The position numbers and the translations under genes are program-made. A DNA stretch of 64,000 nt from DAOPJM01 sp035399665 (GTDB taxonomy: Bacteria; Bacillota; Clostridia; Christensenellales; CAG-138): positions 95,410 through 159,409 of the forward strand of contig DAOPJM010000001.1 of the NCBI GenBank assembly GCA_035399665.1. The letters run 5' to 3'. Position 1 is the first letter of the stretch. Every line of letters begins with the position of its first letter. Of the stretch, positions 51,673 through 60,171 are shown one piece after another. The notes under the pieces are model-generated. The model saw only the letters and a program-made list of their open reading frames with translations. It was not told the DNA's origin and did not search any database.

Positions 51673-52851
51673 TCAGTCGGCGTAGTTGGTGAAGTAGTCC
51701 TGCACAAGCACTATGGGAGTACCCTTGTCGCCGCTGCCCGAGGTCAGGTCACATAAGGAGCCTATAAGGTCGGTGAGCATACGGGGAGTAGTACCCTGCG
51801 AGAGCATACTGCCTTTGAGGTTCTGGTTCTTTTCTCGTATTCTGCTTCGGATTTTCTCTGCAAGCTCCTGACCCGATAGCTCCGAATAATCATTGTCGGC
51901 AAGAAACTTGAGCTTTAATTCGTTGGGCAGGCCGTAAAGCCCGTCGGTATAGCCGGGGGAGACGACAGGGTCGGCCAGCTCCCATATCTTGCCAACGGGG
52001 TCCTTGAAAGCGCCGTCGCCGTATACCATGGCCTCAACGTGTACGCCTGTGCGCTTCATAATCTCGTCTTGTATGGCGTAGGCGACCTCGCGTGAGTTCT
52101 TGGGAAACAGCTTAACGCTGTCCTCGGTGGACTTGTTAGAGCCTAACAGCCCGTATTCGGGGTTGCAGCCGCTGCCGTTCACGGGTGAATTCATGATATC
52201 GCAGAGCGTCAAAACGAGGTTGCCGCCGTGCTTCCTGATGCGTTCGCGGGTGCGTTCGCGGGTGTGGGTGTCGCAGCACAGCACCTTGTCGGTGTAGTTC
52301 AAGACCGTCTCGGGGCGGTTCGCGAATACTATTTCCGCTTCGCAGCCCTCCGCCTCAATTAGCGATTTGTAGAATTCTATGTAATCTACGCCGGTGAAAG
52401 GGTGGCGGCACTCGCCGCAAATTTCGTAGAACCGTGCGGAGGTCAGTACGTCAGTCCATGGGTTGACGCCCTTTTCCTCCAACAGGTACGGGTCTACAAG
52501 ATGGTTGCCCACCTCGTCGGAGGGGTAGCCCAGGATAAGCGTAATCTTGTCCGCGCCTCTTGCGATACCGCGAAGGCAGACGGAAAAGCGATTGCGGCTT
52601 AGTATGGGGAACACCAAGCCAATGTGTCCTCTGCCAAGCTTGTTCTGTACATCGGCCGCTATGTCGTCGATGGTGGCGTAGTTGCCGTCGGCACGGGCAA
52701 CAACGGCTTCCGTAACCGCGATAATGTCCCTGTCGTGCAAGACAAAGCCGCTGGTTTCGGCGGCGTTCAGCACGGAATCAACGGTGATTGCAACGATGTC
52801 GTCGCCGCTTCGGATGATGGGAGCGCGAATACCTCTTGATACTGTGGCCAT
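51673..52851 (-). CDS. coenzyme F420 gamma-glutamyl ligase-like protein
   Basis: A 392-residue protein of the CofE/FbiB-type family: IRAPIIRSGDDIVAITVDSVLNA at the start, DRDIIAVTEAVVARADGNYA, and NGSGCNPEYGLLGSN as the typical later block. CofE adds glutamate to F420-0. Clostridia generally do not make F420, so this Firmicute branch probably ligates an amino acid to another phosphate-containing acceptor. The ATG at 52851 has CGGAGG eight bases upstream. The mRNA may begin with a 10-bp stem-loop. Confidence 0.82.
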   Translation of the reverse strand: MATVSRGIRAPIIRSGDDIVAITVDSVLNAAETSGFVLHDRDIIAVTEAVVARADGNYATIDDIAADVQNKLGRGHIGLVFPILSRNRFSVCLRGIARGADKITLILGYPSDEVGNHLVDPYLLEEKGVNPWTDVLTSARFYEICGECRHPFTGVDYIEFYKSLIEAEGCEAEIVFANRPETVLNYTDKVLCCDTHTRERTRERIRKHGGNLVLTLCDIMNSPVNGSGCNPEYGLLGSNKSTEDSVKLFPKNSREVAYAIQDEIMKRTGVHVEAMVYGDGAFKDPVGKIWELADPVVSPGYTDGLYGLPNELKLKFLADNDYSELSGQELAEKIRSRIREKNQNLKGSMLSQGTTPRMLTDLIGSLCDLTSGSGDKGTPIVLVQDYFTNYAD

Positions 52852-52876
52852 ATACTGAACCTCCGAAAAATTAAAT

Positions 52877-52903
52877 GGACAACCCCTTTTGTCGGGGTTG
52901 CCC
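52877..52903 (-). promoter_or_regulatory. 5'-terminal stem-loop of the F420 ligase-like transcript
   Basis: Read on the minus strand, GGGCAACCCC (52903-52894) and GGGGTTGTCC (52886-52877) form a 10-bp stem with a 7-base loop. It starts about at the predicted transcription start and ends 20 bases before the ribosome binding site. Confidence 0.6.
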
Positions 52904-52910
52904 AAAAATG

Positions 52911-52939
52911 ATGATACCATATCAGCCATGTCTTGTAAA
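52911..52939 (-). promoter_or_regulatory. promoter of the F420 ligase-like gene
   Basis: Minus-strand -35 TTTACA (52934-52939), 17-base spacer, -10 TATCAT (52911-52916). Confidence 0.65.
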
Positions 52940-53049
52940 GTAAAATATTGCACATTAATGATTCTCCGCGATTGCATCAATACTTCAGTGCAACCACGCA
53001 TCACATTCCGTGAGGTCGCACATCAATCATTCAAGTCAGCCCAAATACG

Positions 53050-53216
53050 TTCCGCCAACCGCGCCCTTTGTCCTCCAATATATTCCGCCAACCGCCCCCA
53101 ATTGTCAATCCAATATATTCCGCCAACCGCCTCCGCTGTCATCCAAATATGCCCCACTAACCGCTCCCGCTGCTGCCCAAAACATTCCACGAACCAACCC
53201 TCACTGTCATCCTAAG
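53050..53216 (+). repeat. 34-base imperfect tandem repeat (about five units)
   Basis: Units begin TTCCGCCAACCGC near 53050, 53083 and 53118, with diverged units near 53151 and 53184 (periods 33-35). Each ends in a stretch close to TGTCATCCAA, which is the opening of the dispersed repeat; the last unit runs into a full dispersed copy. An inverted TTGGCGGAA lies near 53440. Confidence 0.8.
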
Positions 53217-53235
53217 GCGGCAGCCGAAGGATCTT
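53205..53235 (+). repeat. dispersed repeat copy
   Basis: TGTCATCCTAAGG to GAAGGATCTT; continues directly from the tandem array. Confidence 0.75.
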
Positions 53236-53320
53236 AAAACAAGCTCGCGCAGAGAAGGTGCGCACCCCCGCGAAACAATGCGTTCCCGCCGTGAGCGCCC
53301 CTTGACTTTTATGTTTTCGG

Positions 53321-53350
53321 CAAGATCCTTCGACTACGCTCAGGATGACA
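53321..53350 (-). repeat. dispersed repeat, inverted copy
   Basis: CAAGATCCTTCG, then CTCAGGATGACA: reverse complement of the core, a clean match. Confidence 0.85.
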
Positions 53351-53412
53351 AAGGTGGTGGGCTGGCGGTGCAAACACGTCATGAAGCGAATGTTCAGGCG
53401 ACAAACCTTCGC

Positions 53413-53431
53413 TGTCATCCTGAGGAGCAAG
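53413..53431 (+). repeat. truncated dispersed repeat copy
   Basis: TGTCATCCTGAGGAGCAAG: only the 5' half of the core remains. Confidence 0.6.
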
Positions 53432-53603
53432 GGTGGGTTGGCGGAACATAATTGTGTTACAAAAGGGGGAATTGGCGCTGCAGTCAGATCATATGACAAA
53501 TGCTTTGGCGATAAAGTTTTGGTTGTCATCATCTGTCAATAAAGCAAATGGCAAATAATATGACATTTTTAGGTTATTTCTTTTCGTTTCTTCAGAATTG
53601 GTA

Positions 53604-53632
53604 TCGACAAGTTTCGATTAAAGTGATATATT
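53604..53632 (+). promoter_or_regulatory. promoter of the secreted metallopeptidase gene
   Basis: -35 TCGACA (53604-53609), 17-base spacer, -10 TATATT (53627-53632). Confidence 0.65.
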
Positions 53633-53667
53633 ATTGTCGAACTATTGTAGAATGAAGGAGGATGAAC

Positions 53668-56600
53668 ATGATATATAAACGTTTTATCAGCGCATTGTTG
53701 GTGCTTTGCCTAACCGCGTGCTTGATGCCCTTGGTAACAGCCGAGGAAACGACTGCACAAGCCGTCGAAGAAGCGCAGAACGAAGGTACCCGCGTTGTAC
53801 GCGACGCAATTCTGATTGACGACGACGCCACGGGGGGCTACGACGGCGATTATGTGGTTATTTACAACGGAAGCTCGAGCAGCAGCTCTTCCGCCTCAAC
53901 CGGCACTATGACGGGCCTAATCCAGACGTCGATTTCCTCGTCACAGCAGACCCGCGAAAGCTCCGACGAGCCTGAGCTTAACATCATCGACGTTGACTCA
54001 ATGATGCCCTTTGTCGAGCGGGAGCAGACAAACTCGGCGACAAGAAAGACTTACAGCGTTGGCGATACCAAGAGCTTCACCATTTCGTATTACAGCCCTT
54101 CAAGTTCATCCCAGGGTTCCGGCACTGTGACCTTTAAGCTCGTCTACGCCGGAGCCCATTGCTACATCTGGGAACCGACCAACAGCGCATACTACCCGCT
54201 TTCAACCATTGATTCGACCTATCCTGAGACTGTCGCTAACGTGTTCGATTCCAAGTTCGACCTTATGCAGTCAAGCTTTGGCGACTTCTCCGACCCGCAA
54301 AGCAATGGCAAGGTCAATCTGATGTTCTACAACATCAACGACGGTTGGTCCGGCATCTCCGACGGCTATGTCGCAGGCTACTTCTACTCCGGCGACCTCA
54401 GCAGCAGCAGCAATAACATGCCGATGATTCACATCGACACCATGCCCGGCATTCAGTATACCAATAACGGCACAACCTATACCGACGTTGTGGACTGCTA
54501 CGGCACTATGGTTCATGAGTTTCAGCATCTTATCAACTATTCCGAGACCGGCGGCATGGATACTTGGCTGAATGAGGGCTTCTCCGGCGCGGCTGAGGAG
54601 GTCTGCTTCCCAGGCAGCGGTCTGTACGGAAGGATACGTTCATGGAACGGCGCGTCCTACTCCAGCTACACCAATCCGCCGACCGAGTATACCTATAACA
54701 GCAATTACGACCTGCACAAGGGCGGTTCTATGTATACATGGAACAACAATGCATCAGATATTTACGCAAGATATGCGATAGTCATGCTGTTCTCACAGTA
54801 TCTGTTCACCCAGAAGGGCAACACGATATACAAGACGGTTATCGACTCGGTTGCCTCCGGCACCGCAGCGGTCACCGCGGTCGCGAACGCCATGGGCGTC
54901 TCATCCTCTGACCTTATAAAGAACTTTGCCACCGCCATGATAGGCAACAGCGCCTCAAGCTATAACGGGCTGTACAGCCTCAGTATGCAAGCGGGTTACG
55001 ACCCGACGTCATACAGCAATATTCAGGATATGTACTCACTATTGGGCGCGGTCATCTTCACCGGTTCGTCTGCAACCATCTACGGCGGCGGCTTTATCAC
55101 CGTCAAACCCGTAAACGGCAACTACGTCCCGCCGTCAGGCGCAAGCTCAAGCCTTAAATATGTCGGCATTACGCTCAATGCCAGCGCCGACCCTTACGCG
55201 AACATCTCGCCCACGTCCATGACCGTCAAGACCACCAAGACCGGAACGCTTACGGTAAACGACAACCTTGAATCCGCAAGCTACACCTGGTCCTGCTCCG
55301 ACACCACGGTTGCGACAATCTCGGCAAGCGGCTCGTCCTGCGTCGTCACGGGCGTCAAGGCGGGTACGGCCACAGTACAGTGTATAGTCACTGACGGCAC
55401 GAACAGCTTTACCCTTACAAGCGTGATAACCGTCGTAACCTATGTGCCGGATCTGTGGGTGAGGACAACCACCATAGAAGCGGGTGAGGAGTATCTTATC
55501 GGTTCCGAGGACGGCAGTACGGTGTACCTGATGAGCGGCACAAACAATGCCTCGCTCGTCAACGCTTACACCTTCCTTGAGGAAGGCGCCGCCACCAAGA
55601 CAACGGTGGGCGCGGTGCTTGGGACAGCGGACAGCACCGAAGCTCTGGAGTTATTGAGCGACGGCAGCGATATTTCAACCCTGTATCAGTGGACCTTCAG
55701 CGCTGTTCCCACCGCTTCATCATATGCGTATGTACAGAATGTCAGCACCTCGGGCTACCTACGCCGTTATGATGGCAATTATAATGATTTGTACACGCAG
55801 TCAAGCTCCGGAACGTCTACGTATTTGAGGTGGTACTATACCGACAACGGTGCGTTGATGAACAGTTACGGCAGCTATTCTTCCCGCTATGTTGCCTATA
55901 CTGAGGTTGCTACCGGTAAGTGGGCGTTTTCCTCAGAGCTTACCGAGACTGCCGTATGCCTGTACAAGCGTTATGTCCCTCCCACAACCTTTACGGTAAG
56001 CTGGGATGACACTGTGGTCGGCGGAACGCTGTCCGTCACCGCGAACGGCACCGCCATAGCGAACGGCGCGTCAGTCGATACGGGAACGGTTATCGTCATT
56101 ACGGCAACGCCCGATGAGTGGTATGAGACGGGCAAGCTCTCCATCAACGACGGAACCCAGGATTACGGTATTGACAGCGGTGACAGCTACACCGTAACGA
56201 CAAATGTTACCATCGAGTACAGCTTTGACGCCATCCCATACTACACCCTCACATGGGCGCAGTCCGCAGGCGGCATGCTCTCGGTAACGCAGAACGGAAC
56301 AGCGCTTACAAGCCCCGCCAAGGTCGCGGTGGATTCAACGATAGTGATAACCGCGACGCCTGATGAGGGCTACGGTCTTGCCGACCTTATGGCGGGTGAT
56401 ATTGACGTCAAGTCGGGCGATGAATTCATGGTTGACGCGGACTATGAGATAGCCGCGGTATTCGGACTTATCTACACCGTTACCTATGTGCGAATAAACG
56501 CCGTAACCAACGAGAGTGAGACAGTCGCAAGCTACGAGGTCATAAGCGGCGACACGCTTACAGCCATTCCCTCTCCTGACAAAGGCTCGGCGTACTGCGA

Positions 56601-56889
56601 GACCGCGTGGGACGTTGACCTTACCAATGTTGCGATTACGCAGAACTACACCGTAAGCTCAAGCTACGCTCTCTGGGGCGACGCCAACCTTGACGGAGTT
56701 CTTACCGTTTCGGACGCTACTGTTATGCTGAATCACATAGTCGGCTCCTCCGGCGCGGCTTTGACCGGCATCGCGCTCGCGCTCTCCGACGTCAACGGCG
56801 ACGGCAGCATAACTGTTGTTGACGTTACCCTGCTCTTACAGCGGGTTGTCGGCACTATCACCTCCTTCCCCGTAGAGGAGACAAAGTAA
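53668..56889 (+). CDS. secreted M30-like metallopeptidase with repeat domains and C-terminal dockerin
   Basis: A 1073-residue exported protein. Signal peptide about 1-26; a Ser-rich region; a peptidase domain with HEFQHLIN (residues 283-290) and WLNEGFSGAAEE, the HExxH and downstream Glu of M30 (hyicolysin-type) zinc peptidases. Then a bacterial Ig-like (BIG2) domain about 505-595, a module about 595-770 like those of the EndA protein at 61352, two divergent InlB-B-type repeats (TVSWDDTVVGGTLSV and LTWAQSAGGMLSV), and a type I dockerin with two calcium loops (DANLDGVLTVSDAT, DVNGDGSITVVDVT). A dockerin normally docks onto a cohesin of a cellulosome-like or wall scaffold. The ATG at 53668 fits AAGGAGG six bases upstream. 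Confidence 0.85.
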   Translation: MIYKRFISALLVLCLTACLMPLVTAEETTAQAVEEAQNEGTRVVRDAILIDDDATGGYDGDYVVIYNGSSSSSSSASTGTMTGLIQTSISSSQQTRESSDEPELNIIDVDSMMPFVEREQTNSATRKTYSVGDTKSFTISYYSPSSSSQGSGTVTFKLVYAGAHCYIWEPTNSAYYPLSTIDSTYPETVANVFDSKFDLMQSSFGDFSDPQSNGKVNLMFYNINDGWSGISDGYVAGYFYSGDLSSSSNNMPMIHIDTMPGIQYTNNGTTYTDVVDCYGTMVHEFQHLINYSETGGMDTWLNEGFSGAAEEVCFPGSGLYGRIRSWNGASYSSYTNPPTEYTYNSNYDLHKGGSMYTWNNNASDIYARYAIVMLFSQYLFTQKGNTIYKTVIDSVASGTAAVTAVANAMGVSSSDLIKNFATAMIGNSASSYNGLYSLSMQAGYDPTSYSNIQDMYSLLGAVIFTGSSATIYGGGFITVKPVNGNYVPPSGASSSLKYVGITLNASADPYANISPTSMTVKTTKTGTLTVNDNLESASYTWSCSDTTVATISASGSSCVVTGVKAGTATVQCIVTDGTNSFTLTSVITVVTYVPDLWVRTTTIEAGEEYLIGSEDGSTVYLMSGTNNASLVNAYTFLEEGAATKTTVGAVLGTADSTEALELLSDGSDISTLYQWTFSAVPTASSYAYVQNVSTSGYLRRYDGNYNDLYTQSSSGTSTYLRWYYTDNGALMNSYGSYSSRYVAYTEVATGKWAFSSELTETAVCLYKRYVPPTTFTVSWDDTVVGGTLSVTANGTAIANGASVDTGTVIVITATPDEWYETGKLSINDGTQDYGIDSGDSYTVTTNVTIEYSFDAIPYYTLTWAQSAGGMLSVTQNGTALTSPAKVAVDSTIVITATPDEGYGLADLMAGDIDVKSGDEFMVDADYEIAAVFGLIYTVTYVRINAVTNESETVASYEVISGDTLTAIPSPDKGSAYCETAWDVDLTNVAITQNYTVSSSYALWGDANLDGVLTVSDATVMLNHIVGSSGAALTGIALALSDVNGDGSITVVDVTLLLQRVVGTITSFPVEETK

Positions 56890-56912
56890 CCGCATAAAAA
56901 TCGTCACACATG

Positions 56913-56941
56913 AAAAGGTCGGGAGTTGTTCCCGACCTTTT
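56913..56941. terminator. bidirectional terminator after the metallopeptidase gene
   Basis: AAAAGGTCGGG (56913-56923) and CCCGACCTTTT (56931-56941) form an 11-bp stem with A and T tracts on the two sides. It serves this gene and the convergent lipoprotein gene. Confidence 0.9.
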
Positions 56942-56982
56942 GTCACCCGATGCAGTTACTGACTACGAAAAGTATTCAGACT

Positions 56983-57255
56983 TTATGGTGTTCCCGCAGT
57001 GTTCGTACCGCTTGCCGCAGGTGAGCTTTGCGCGTTGTCGCTTGCATTTGCACCCGCGGAAGCTTCGGCTGACGCTTCGGCACTGGGCTTGGGCGTCGTT
57101 ACGGCTGTCGGAATTATCGTGACCAATGCCGTTGCCTTGGCAGTCGGTATCGGAGAGGACGTCACGCTTGGGGTAACGTCCGTCCTGCATGAACAACCCA
57201 CCATGCAAAGTATCAGTACCGCGGCCATAATAGCCGCTAACCATTGTTTCTTCAA
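56983..57255 (-). CDS. small lipoprotein with low-complexity tail
   Basis: A 90-residue protein with an N-terminal hydrophobic segment ending MVGCS, close to a lipobox, and a Ser/Thr/Ala/Pro-rich tail. The start is taken as the TTG at 57255, seven bases after AGGAGG. Last gene of the minus-strand run from YkuD. Function unknown. Confidence 0.65.
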   Translation of the reverse strand: MKKQWLAAIMAAVLILCMVGCSCRTDVTPSVTSSPIPTAKATALVTIIPTAVTTPKPSAEASAEASAGANASDNAQSSPAASGTNTAGTP

Positions 57256-57290
57256 GGGAAAACCTCCTGTTATCAAGTGATAAGCAAAGT

Positions 57291-57929
57291 TTACCCTTCG
57301 CGCACGTTAATATACATGCTAATCTTTCCCAATTTGACCGTCTCGATGAGCGCGAGCCTTGCGGAGCTGTTGTTTGTTAAAAGCTCCATGCGCTTAGGCT
57401 CAAGTCTGTTTTTGCACAAAAGCGAAAACGCCTTTGCAAGCAGCTCTGAAGGGCAGCACATATAGAAGCGTCCTCCGTTTTTCAAAAGCAAAAAGCTTGC
57501 TTTGAAAAGCTCATCCCAAAGTTCCTCGTCCCCATGCCTTTGAAGCTGTCTGTGGGCGTTCTTCTCACATGCCTCTGTAAAATAGGGCGGGTTTGAGACA
57601 ACCACGTCAAATCCCCCATACCCTAAGAGGCAGGGCGCGTTAATAAAATTCATGTTTAAAAAGGAAATATCCTGCTTGTTGACCTCGGCCGACTCCCTTG
57701 CCAAAGCAAGCTGCGCCTCGTCCACGTCGATTCCGGTGAACTCCCCGCCCTGCCTTGCCTGAGCGTATATCGCGATTATCCCGTTGCCCGTTCCAATATC
57801 CAAGCAGCGATCATTGCGCTTTATGCGCATAAAATGCACAAGCTCCACCGGATCGCGGGTAAAGCACCCAAGCTCGTCGTCCTGATATATCACGAAGCGG
57901 TCAAATTGCAGTGATTCAACTCTTTTCAT
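57291..57929 (-). CDS. trmN6: tRNA1(Val) (adenine-37-N6)-methyltransferase
   Basis: A 212-residue class I methyltransferase. CLDIGTGNGIIAIYA is motif I, and VVSNPPYF is the NPPY motif of N6-adenine methylation. This corresponds to YfiC/YabB. It lies one base after spoIID on the same strand and may be coupled to it. Confidence 0.88.
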   Translation of the reverse strand: MKRVESLQFDRFVIYQDDELGCFTRDPVELVHFMRIKRNDRCLDIGTGNGIIAIYAQARQGGEFTGIDVDEAQLALARESAEVNKQDISFLNMNFINAPCLLGYGGFDVVVSNPPYFTEACEKNAHRQLQRHGDEELWDELFKASFLLLKNGGRFYMCCPSELLAKAFSLLCKNRLEPKRMELLTNNSSARLALIETVKLGKISMYINVREG

Positions 57930-57930
57930 A

Positions 57931-58986
57931 TTAACCCATCATCTCCTCTGTAAGCTTGCCCAACTCCACGCCCGTGTAATAGTACAACAGTATCTCCAAA
58001 TAGCCGCTGCCCCCCTGCGCCATGCCGTTCGCCCCGCTTTGGCTCAGTCCAACTCCGTGACCGAAGCCCTTGGTATTGAAGGTGACAGATGTAGGTAAAA
58101 GCTCTATCTCGAACATCGTGCTGTCCAGCGAGAACAAGCGCCTTGCCTGCTTGCCGCTTATCACGGTTTGTCCGAGCCTTAGGCTCTCGACTCTGCCGCT
58201 CTCATAGACGCTCAGTATTTCCACCTCCCGCGCCACATTCTCAACCGTAAGCTCCGCCTGCGGGTAAGCAAGGTTCACCATGTCCACGAAGTTTGAATAC
58301 GCAAACGTCACCGAACCTGTCTGGCGACTGCCCGTCTCATTGTCGCTAAGCACCGACCTTAGATAGGGCAACGCCTCAGAGTAGACGTTCTCGGAGTTCT
58401 CGGTATAACCGCCGGACGCCGCGTGGTACAGGGCTTCAATCGGCCTGCCCTCGTAGAGAAGAACCTCATTGGCGGTCTCCAGCACCGCCCGTGTTATGAG
58501 GTTATTGTAGTATATGAAGCTGTCACCCCATTTTTGCTCACGCTTTGCGAGCGATGAATAGGCTTGACAGCAGCTGCTGTTCGTACATATGTCCGCGTCC
58601 TCATGGCTGCCGCAGCCGTGGTGGATGATGCTGTATACCGAGTAAGTCCTTGACGCGACGGCCTGAGCCTTCAGCGCCTCGAACTCATATGATGCGGGCA
58701 TTTCGCCGCTGACCACGCCCACAAGATATTCCTCTAACGGCATTTCGACAAGCTTGTCCTCGTCTGTCATATAGACCTTTATTTTGACGCTGCTTATCGT
58801 AGTGTAATCTACGGCGATAAGCGTAGGCGCGGCGGTGGGAACCATAGTGACGGACACAACCTCAGGCGCGGCGGCTTCCTCCTGTCGCTGTCTGCAGCTT
58901 ATGACCGTACCCCTTATGAGCAGCACCACAAGCACCGCTCCCGCGATGATCAGGCATAGCATTTTGTAGTTAATCCTGTATTTCAT
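57931..58986 (-). CDS. spoIID: stage II sporulation protein D
   Basis: A 351-residue membrane-anchored protein: membrane segment about residues 8-26, then the SpoIID domain with LEEYLVGVVSGEMPASYEFEALKAQAVASRTY and a late GFGHGVGLSQSGANGMA. SpoIID is a lytic transglycosylase that thins septal peptidoglycan and drives engulfment of the forespore together with SpoIIM and SpoIIP. The HG in HHGCGSHEDAD and related Cys pair are clostridial features. Length typical. Confidence 0.94.
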   Translation of the reverse strand: MKYRINYKMLCLIIAGAVLVVLLIRGTVISCRQRQEEAAAPEVVSVTMVPTAAPTLIAVDYTTISSVKIKVYMTDEDKLVEMPLEEYLVGVVSGEMPASYEFEALKAQAVASRTYSVYSIIHHGCGSHEDADICTNSSCCQAYSSLAKREQKWGDSFIYYNNLITRAVLETANEVLLYEGRPIEALYHAASGGYTENSENVYSEALPYLRSVLSDNETGSRQTGSVTFAYSNFVDMVNLAYPQAELTVENVAREVEILSVYESGRVESLRLGQTVISGKQARRLFSLDSTMFEIELLPTSVTFNTKGFGHGVGLSQSGANGMAQGGSGYLEILLYYYTGVELGKLTEEMMG

Positions 58987-59076
58987 GCTCTAATTGTATT
59001 CCCCATTCCCCTTAAAAATACAGACCCGAGAAGCCCCGAGTCTGATAAAAGCGCAACTATTTCAAAAACCTCCATA

Positions 59077-60171
59077 CTAATCCGCATCATACGGATAGTA
59101 CAGCGGACACGCAATCTCAAGCAGACCGGACAGGCGTTTGCCGTAAGCGGACTTGAAGGAGGAGCGAAGCGCAAGCGCGTCCTTCAGAACAAGGTAAGGG
59201 TTGAGGTAGGTTCTGTCGGGCGTTGAGATGGAAAGATGCAGGTGATTGGCGTCGGAATTGCCGGTGCTGCCAACGAGCGCGATGTTCTGACCCCTCAAAA
59301 CCTTATCTCCTGTCTCCACAAGAATGCCTTCATTGATTATATGATAATAATAATAGAAGTAACCTGAGCTGTCCTTTATTACAACATAGTTGCCTGAAAG
59401 CAAAGCCGTACCGGTAGCGTAGACCACGCCATTGGTGCATGACAGTATGGGAGTGGCCGCTGGAACCTTGATGTCCGTTCCCATATGCCGCCTTGTGGCC
59501 TGCGAACGCGCTCTGTACCAACCGTCCTTGAGCTTGGAGACGTACTTCAGGTCCATAGGATAGGCGATACTCCAAAGGTATTCGGTACTAAGCTCGGTAT
59601 GAACGTAGTCCTTCTCCTCGCCGTTCTCGTCATACAGGGTATTCATGTATAAAAGCGCCATCCAGCAAACATACCAGTCGGATTGGGTGTCGTAGTAAAC
59701 AAGCTCCTCGAACTCGGGGTAGTGTACGCTCACAAGCAAGGCGCCGTTGTCTGCTATGCTCGCTTCGCATACTATCTTTTCGTTGAGTATCTTTTCCACC
59801 CTTTCCCGTTCGTAGGCGTAAAAAATGGACGCTGCCTCCTGCCAAGTAAGCTCGGTATCGAAGCTGAAGCTTGCCGCAAGCCCCTTCCCGTCCAGACAGC
59901 TCACAAGGTCGGGCATGGCTCCCGCCACGGCCGCGCTTACCGAGAAGTTGAGCTTGGCGAAGTCCTTGGCGCTCCTTGAGACCTTGGTATAGGTACCCTT
60001 TTCGGGGTTCTGCGCGTAGAAGGTGTCCAGATTCGCCTTCATTTCGGAAACGAGTATACCTGTAAGCTCGTCGGACAGAGCCTCGGTGTCAAGCTCTCCC
60101 TCCGCCTGTACCGCAGAGACGCCGCAGAACAGGGTCAGAACACATATTAGGACTGCTATGATGCGTTTCAT
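59077..60171 (-). CDS. exported M23 peptidase
   Basis: A 364-residue protein with a signal peptide (about residues 1-24), a roughly 190-residue unknown domain and a C-terminal M23 domain with zinc ligands HMGTD and NHLHLS. It should cut peptidoglycan cross-bridges. The gene starts one base after the YkuD stop and precedes spoIID by 90 bases. Confidence 0.88.
   Translation of the reverse strand: MKRIIAVLICVLTLFCGVSAVQAEGELDTEALSDELTGILVSEMKANLDTFYAQNPEKGTYTKVSRSAKDFAKLNFSVSAAVAGAMPDLVSCLDGKGLAASFSFDTELTWQEAASIFYAYERERVEKILNEKIVCEASIADNGALLVSVHYPEFEELVYYDTQSDWYVCWMALLYMNTLYDENGEEKDYVHTELSTEYLWSIAYPMDLKYVSKLKDGWYRARSQATRRHMGTDIKVPAATPILSCTNGVVYATGTALLSGNYVVIKDSSGYFYYYYHIINEGILVETGDKVLRGQNIALVGSTGNSDANHLHLSISTPDRTYLNPYLVLKDALALRSSFKSAYGKRLSGLLEIACPLYYPYDAD

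Larger units (their letters stand above)
52940..53603. other. repeat-built intergenic region without genes
   Basis: About 660 bases that hold a 34-base tandem array, three dispersed repeat copies and inverted fragments of both. No open frame with a ribosome binding site was found. Confidence 0.75.

Noticed and set aside
53050..53216. Possible CRISPR array
   Set aside because: The 34-base units are diverged and contiguous with no unique spacers, and no cas gene is present.
53010..53237. Plus-strand frame with Pro/Thr-rich repeats
   Set aside because: Arises from the tandem repeat array; no start signal.
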